Below, one piece after another: positions 63,866 through 64,000 of a stretch of DNA of 64,000 nucleotides (its first letter is position 1; the number at the start of each line of letters is the position of its first letter). The notes under the pieces are model-generated. The model was not told the DNA's origin. It made no database searches and worked only from the letters and a program-made list of their open reading frames with translations. The position numbers and the translations under genes were made by a program. Source of the stretch: Rhodosalinus sediminis (GTDB lineage: Bacteria > Pseudomonadota > Alphaproteobacteria > Rhodobacterales > Rhodobacteraceae); contig NZ_QOHR01000003.1 of assembly GCF_003385555.1 (NCBI RefSeq), positions 34,775 to 98,774 on the forward strand, in the 5' to 3' direction.

Positions 63866-64000
63866 CGGCGCGGGGAAGGGCGCGGCGCGGCGCACGACCG
63901 TCAGCGCCGCCCGGTCGAGCCGCCCCGACCCGGAACTCCGCGCGAGCGACACCCCCGCGAGCGCGCCGGTCGGCGCGATGCGGAAGGCTACGAGCGCCGT
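63818..64000 (-). CDS. TonB C-terminal domain protein (partial, runs off the right edge)
   Basis: The last 60 codons of a minus-strand gene. They read ALVAFRIAPTGALAGVSLAR, then SSGSGRLDRAALTVVRRAAP, FPAPPRGAQRRFSIEIAGR and stop. This is the TonB/TolA-type C-terminal pattern V-x-F-x-I ... SSG-x-x-x-LD-x-A-A ... A-A-P-F-P-x-P-P. It energises outer-membrane transporters from the proton gradient. The N-terminal anchor and Pro-rich part are outside the window. Confidence 0.88.
   Translation of the reverse strand, partial: TALVAFRIAPTGALAGVSLARSSGSGRLDRAALTVVRRAAPFPAPPRGAQRRFSIEIAGR

Overview
The window is GC-rich chromosomal DNA from an alphaproteobacterium. It is most likely a member of the Rhodobacterales (Rhodobacteraceae/Paracoccaceae). 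The main support is the gene order aroA-cmk-rpsA-ihfB-lapA-trpF-trpB, the order miaB-phoH-ybeY-corC-lnt-metK-trmB, fabI-fabB-fabA next to irr, and a SAM/SAH riboswitch in front of metK, a class known almost only from that order. No rRNA, tRNA or CRISPR array was seen.

Layout. Positions 1-6.3 kb hold DNA repair genes (an AraC/Ogt fusion and nth), a PfkB sugar/adenosine kinase, an MFS transporter, rplY, pth and small genes. Positions 6.35-14.4 kb are a minus-strand block of translation, tryptophan and shikimate genes, with two little-known genes inserted into the usual order. Positions 14.5-23.2 kb are the trmB-metK-lnt-corC-ybeY-phoH-miaB block, with an OmpA-like gene and a related lipoprotein gene inserted between miaB and phoH. 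Positions 23.3-27.3 kb hold a glycosyltransferase-like unknown, unsaturated fatty acid synthesis genes and irr. Positions 27.4-41.7 kb are a complete 13-gene nuo operon of the fused-NuoCD, long-NuoG (E. coli-like) type, with an FNR-type box upstream. Positions 42.0-48.8 kb are choline uptake (choXWV) and choline-to-betaine oxidation (betIBA), arranged divergently around a palindromic operator.

From 49 kb the window becomes accessory in character. A decayed IS256-family element (50.0-51.6 kb) lies beside a divergent cluster at 51.7-57.5 kb: an orphan secretin with a small lipoprotein on one side, and on the other two exported beta-rich proteins with matching C-terminal strands plus a large exported protein with a chaperone-like Ig domain. 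I know of no described system with this composition; it is the best candidate here for an undescribed surface-fibre or export system. After a repeat-bearing gap come glnT and glxDCB (glutamine synthetase III and split glutamate-synthase-like proteins) with an XRE-cupin regulator. The right edge holds a 157-bp tandem duplication that copied the 3' end of a tonB-like gene running off the window.

The genes suggest a respiring, osmotically adaptable, probably marine or saline organism that can make glycine betaine from choline and carries an E. coli-type complex I that may respond to oxygen. Functions come from motifs read by eye; no database search was run.
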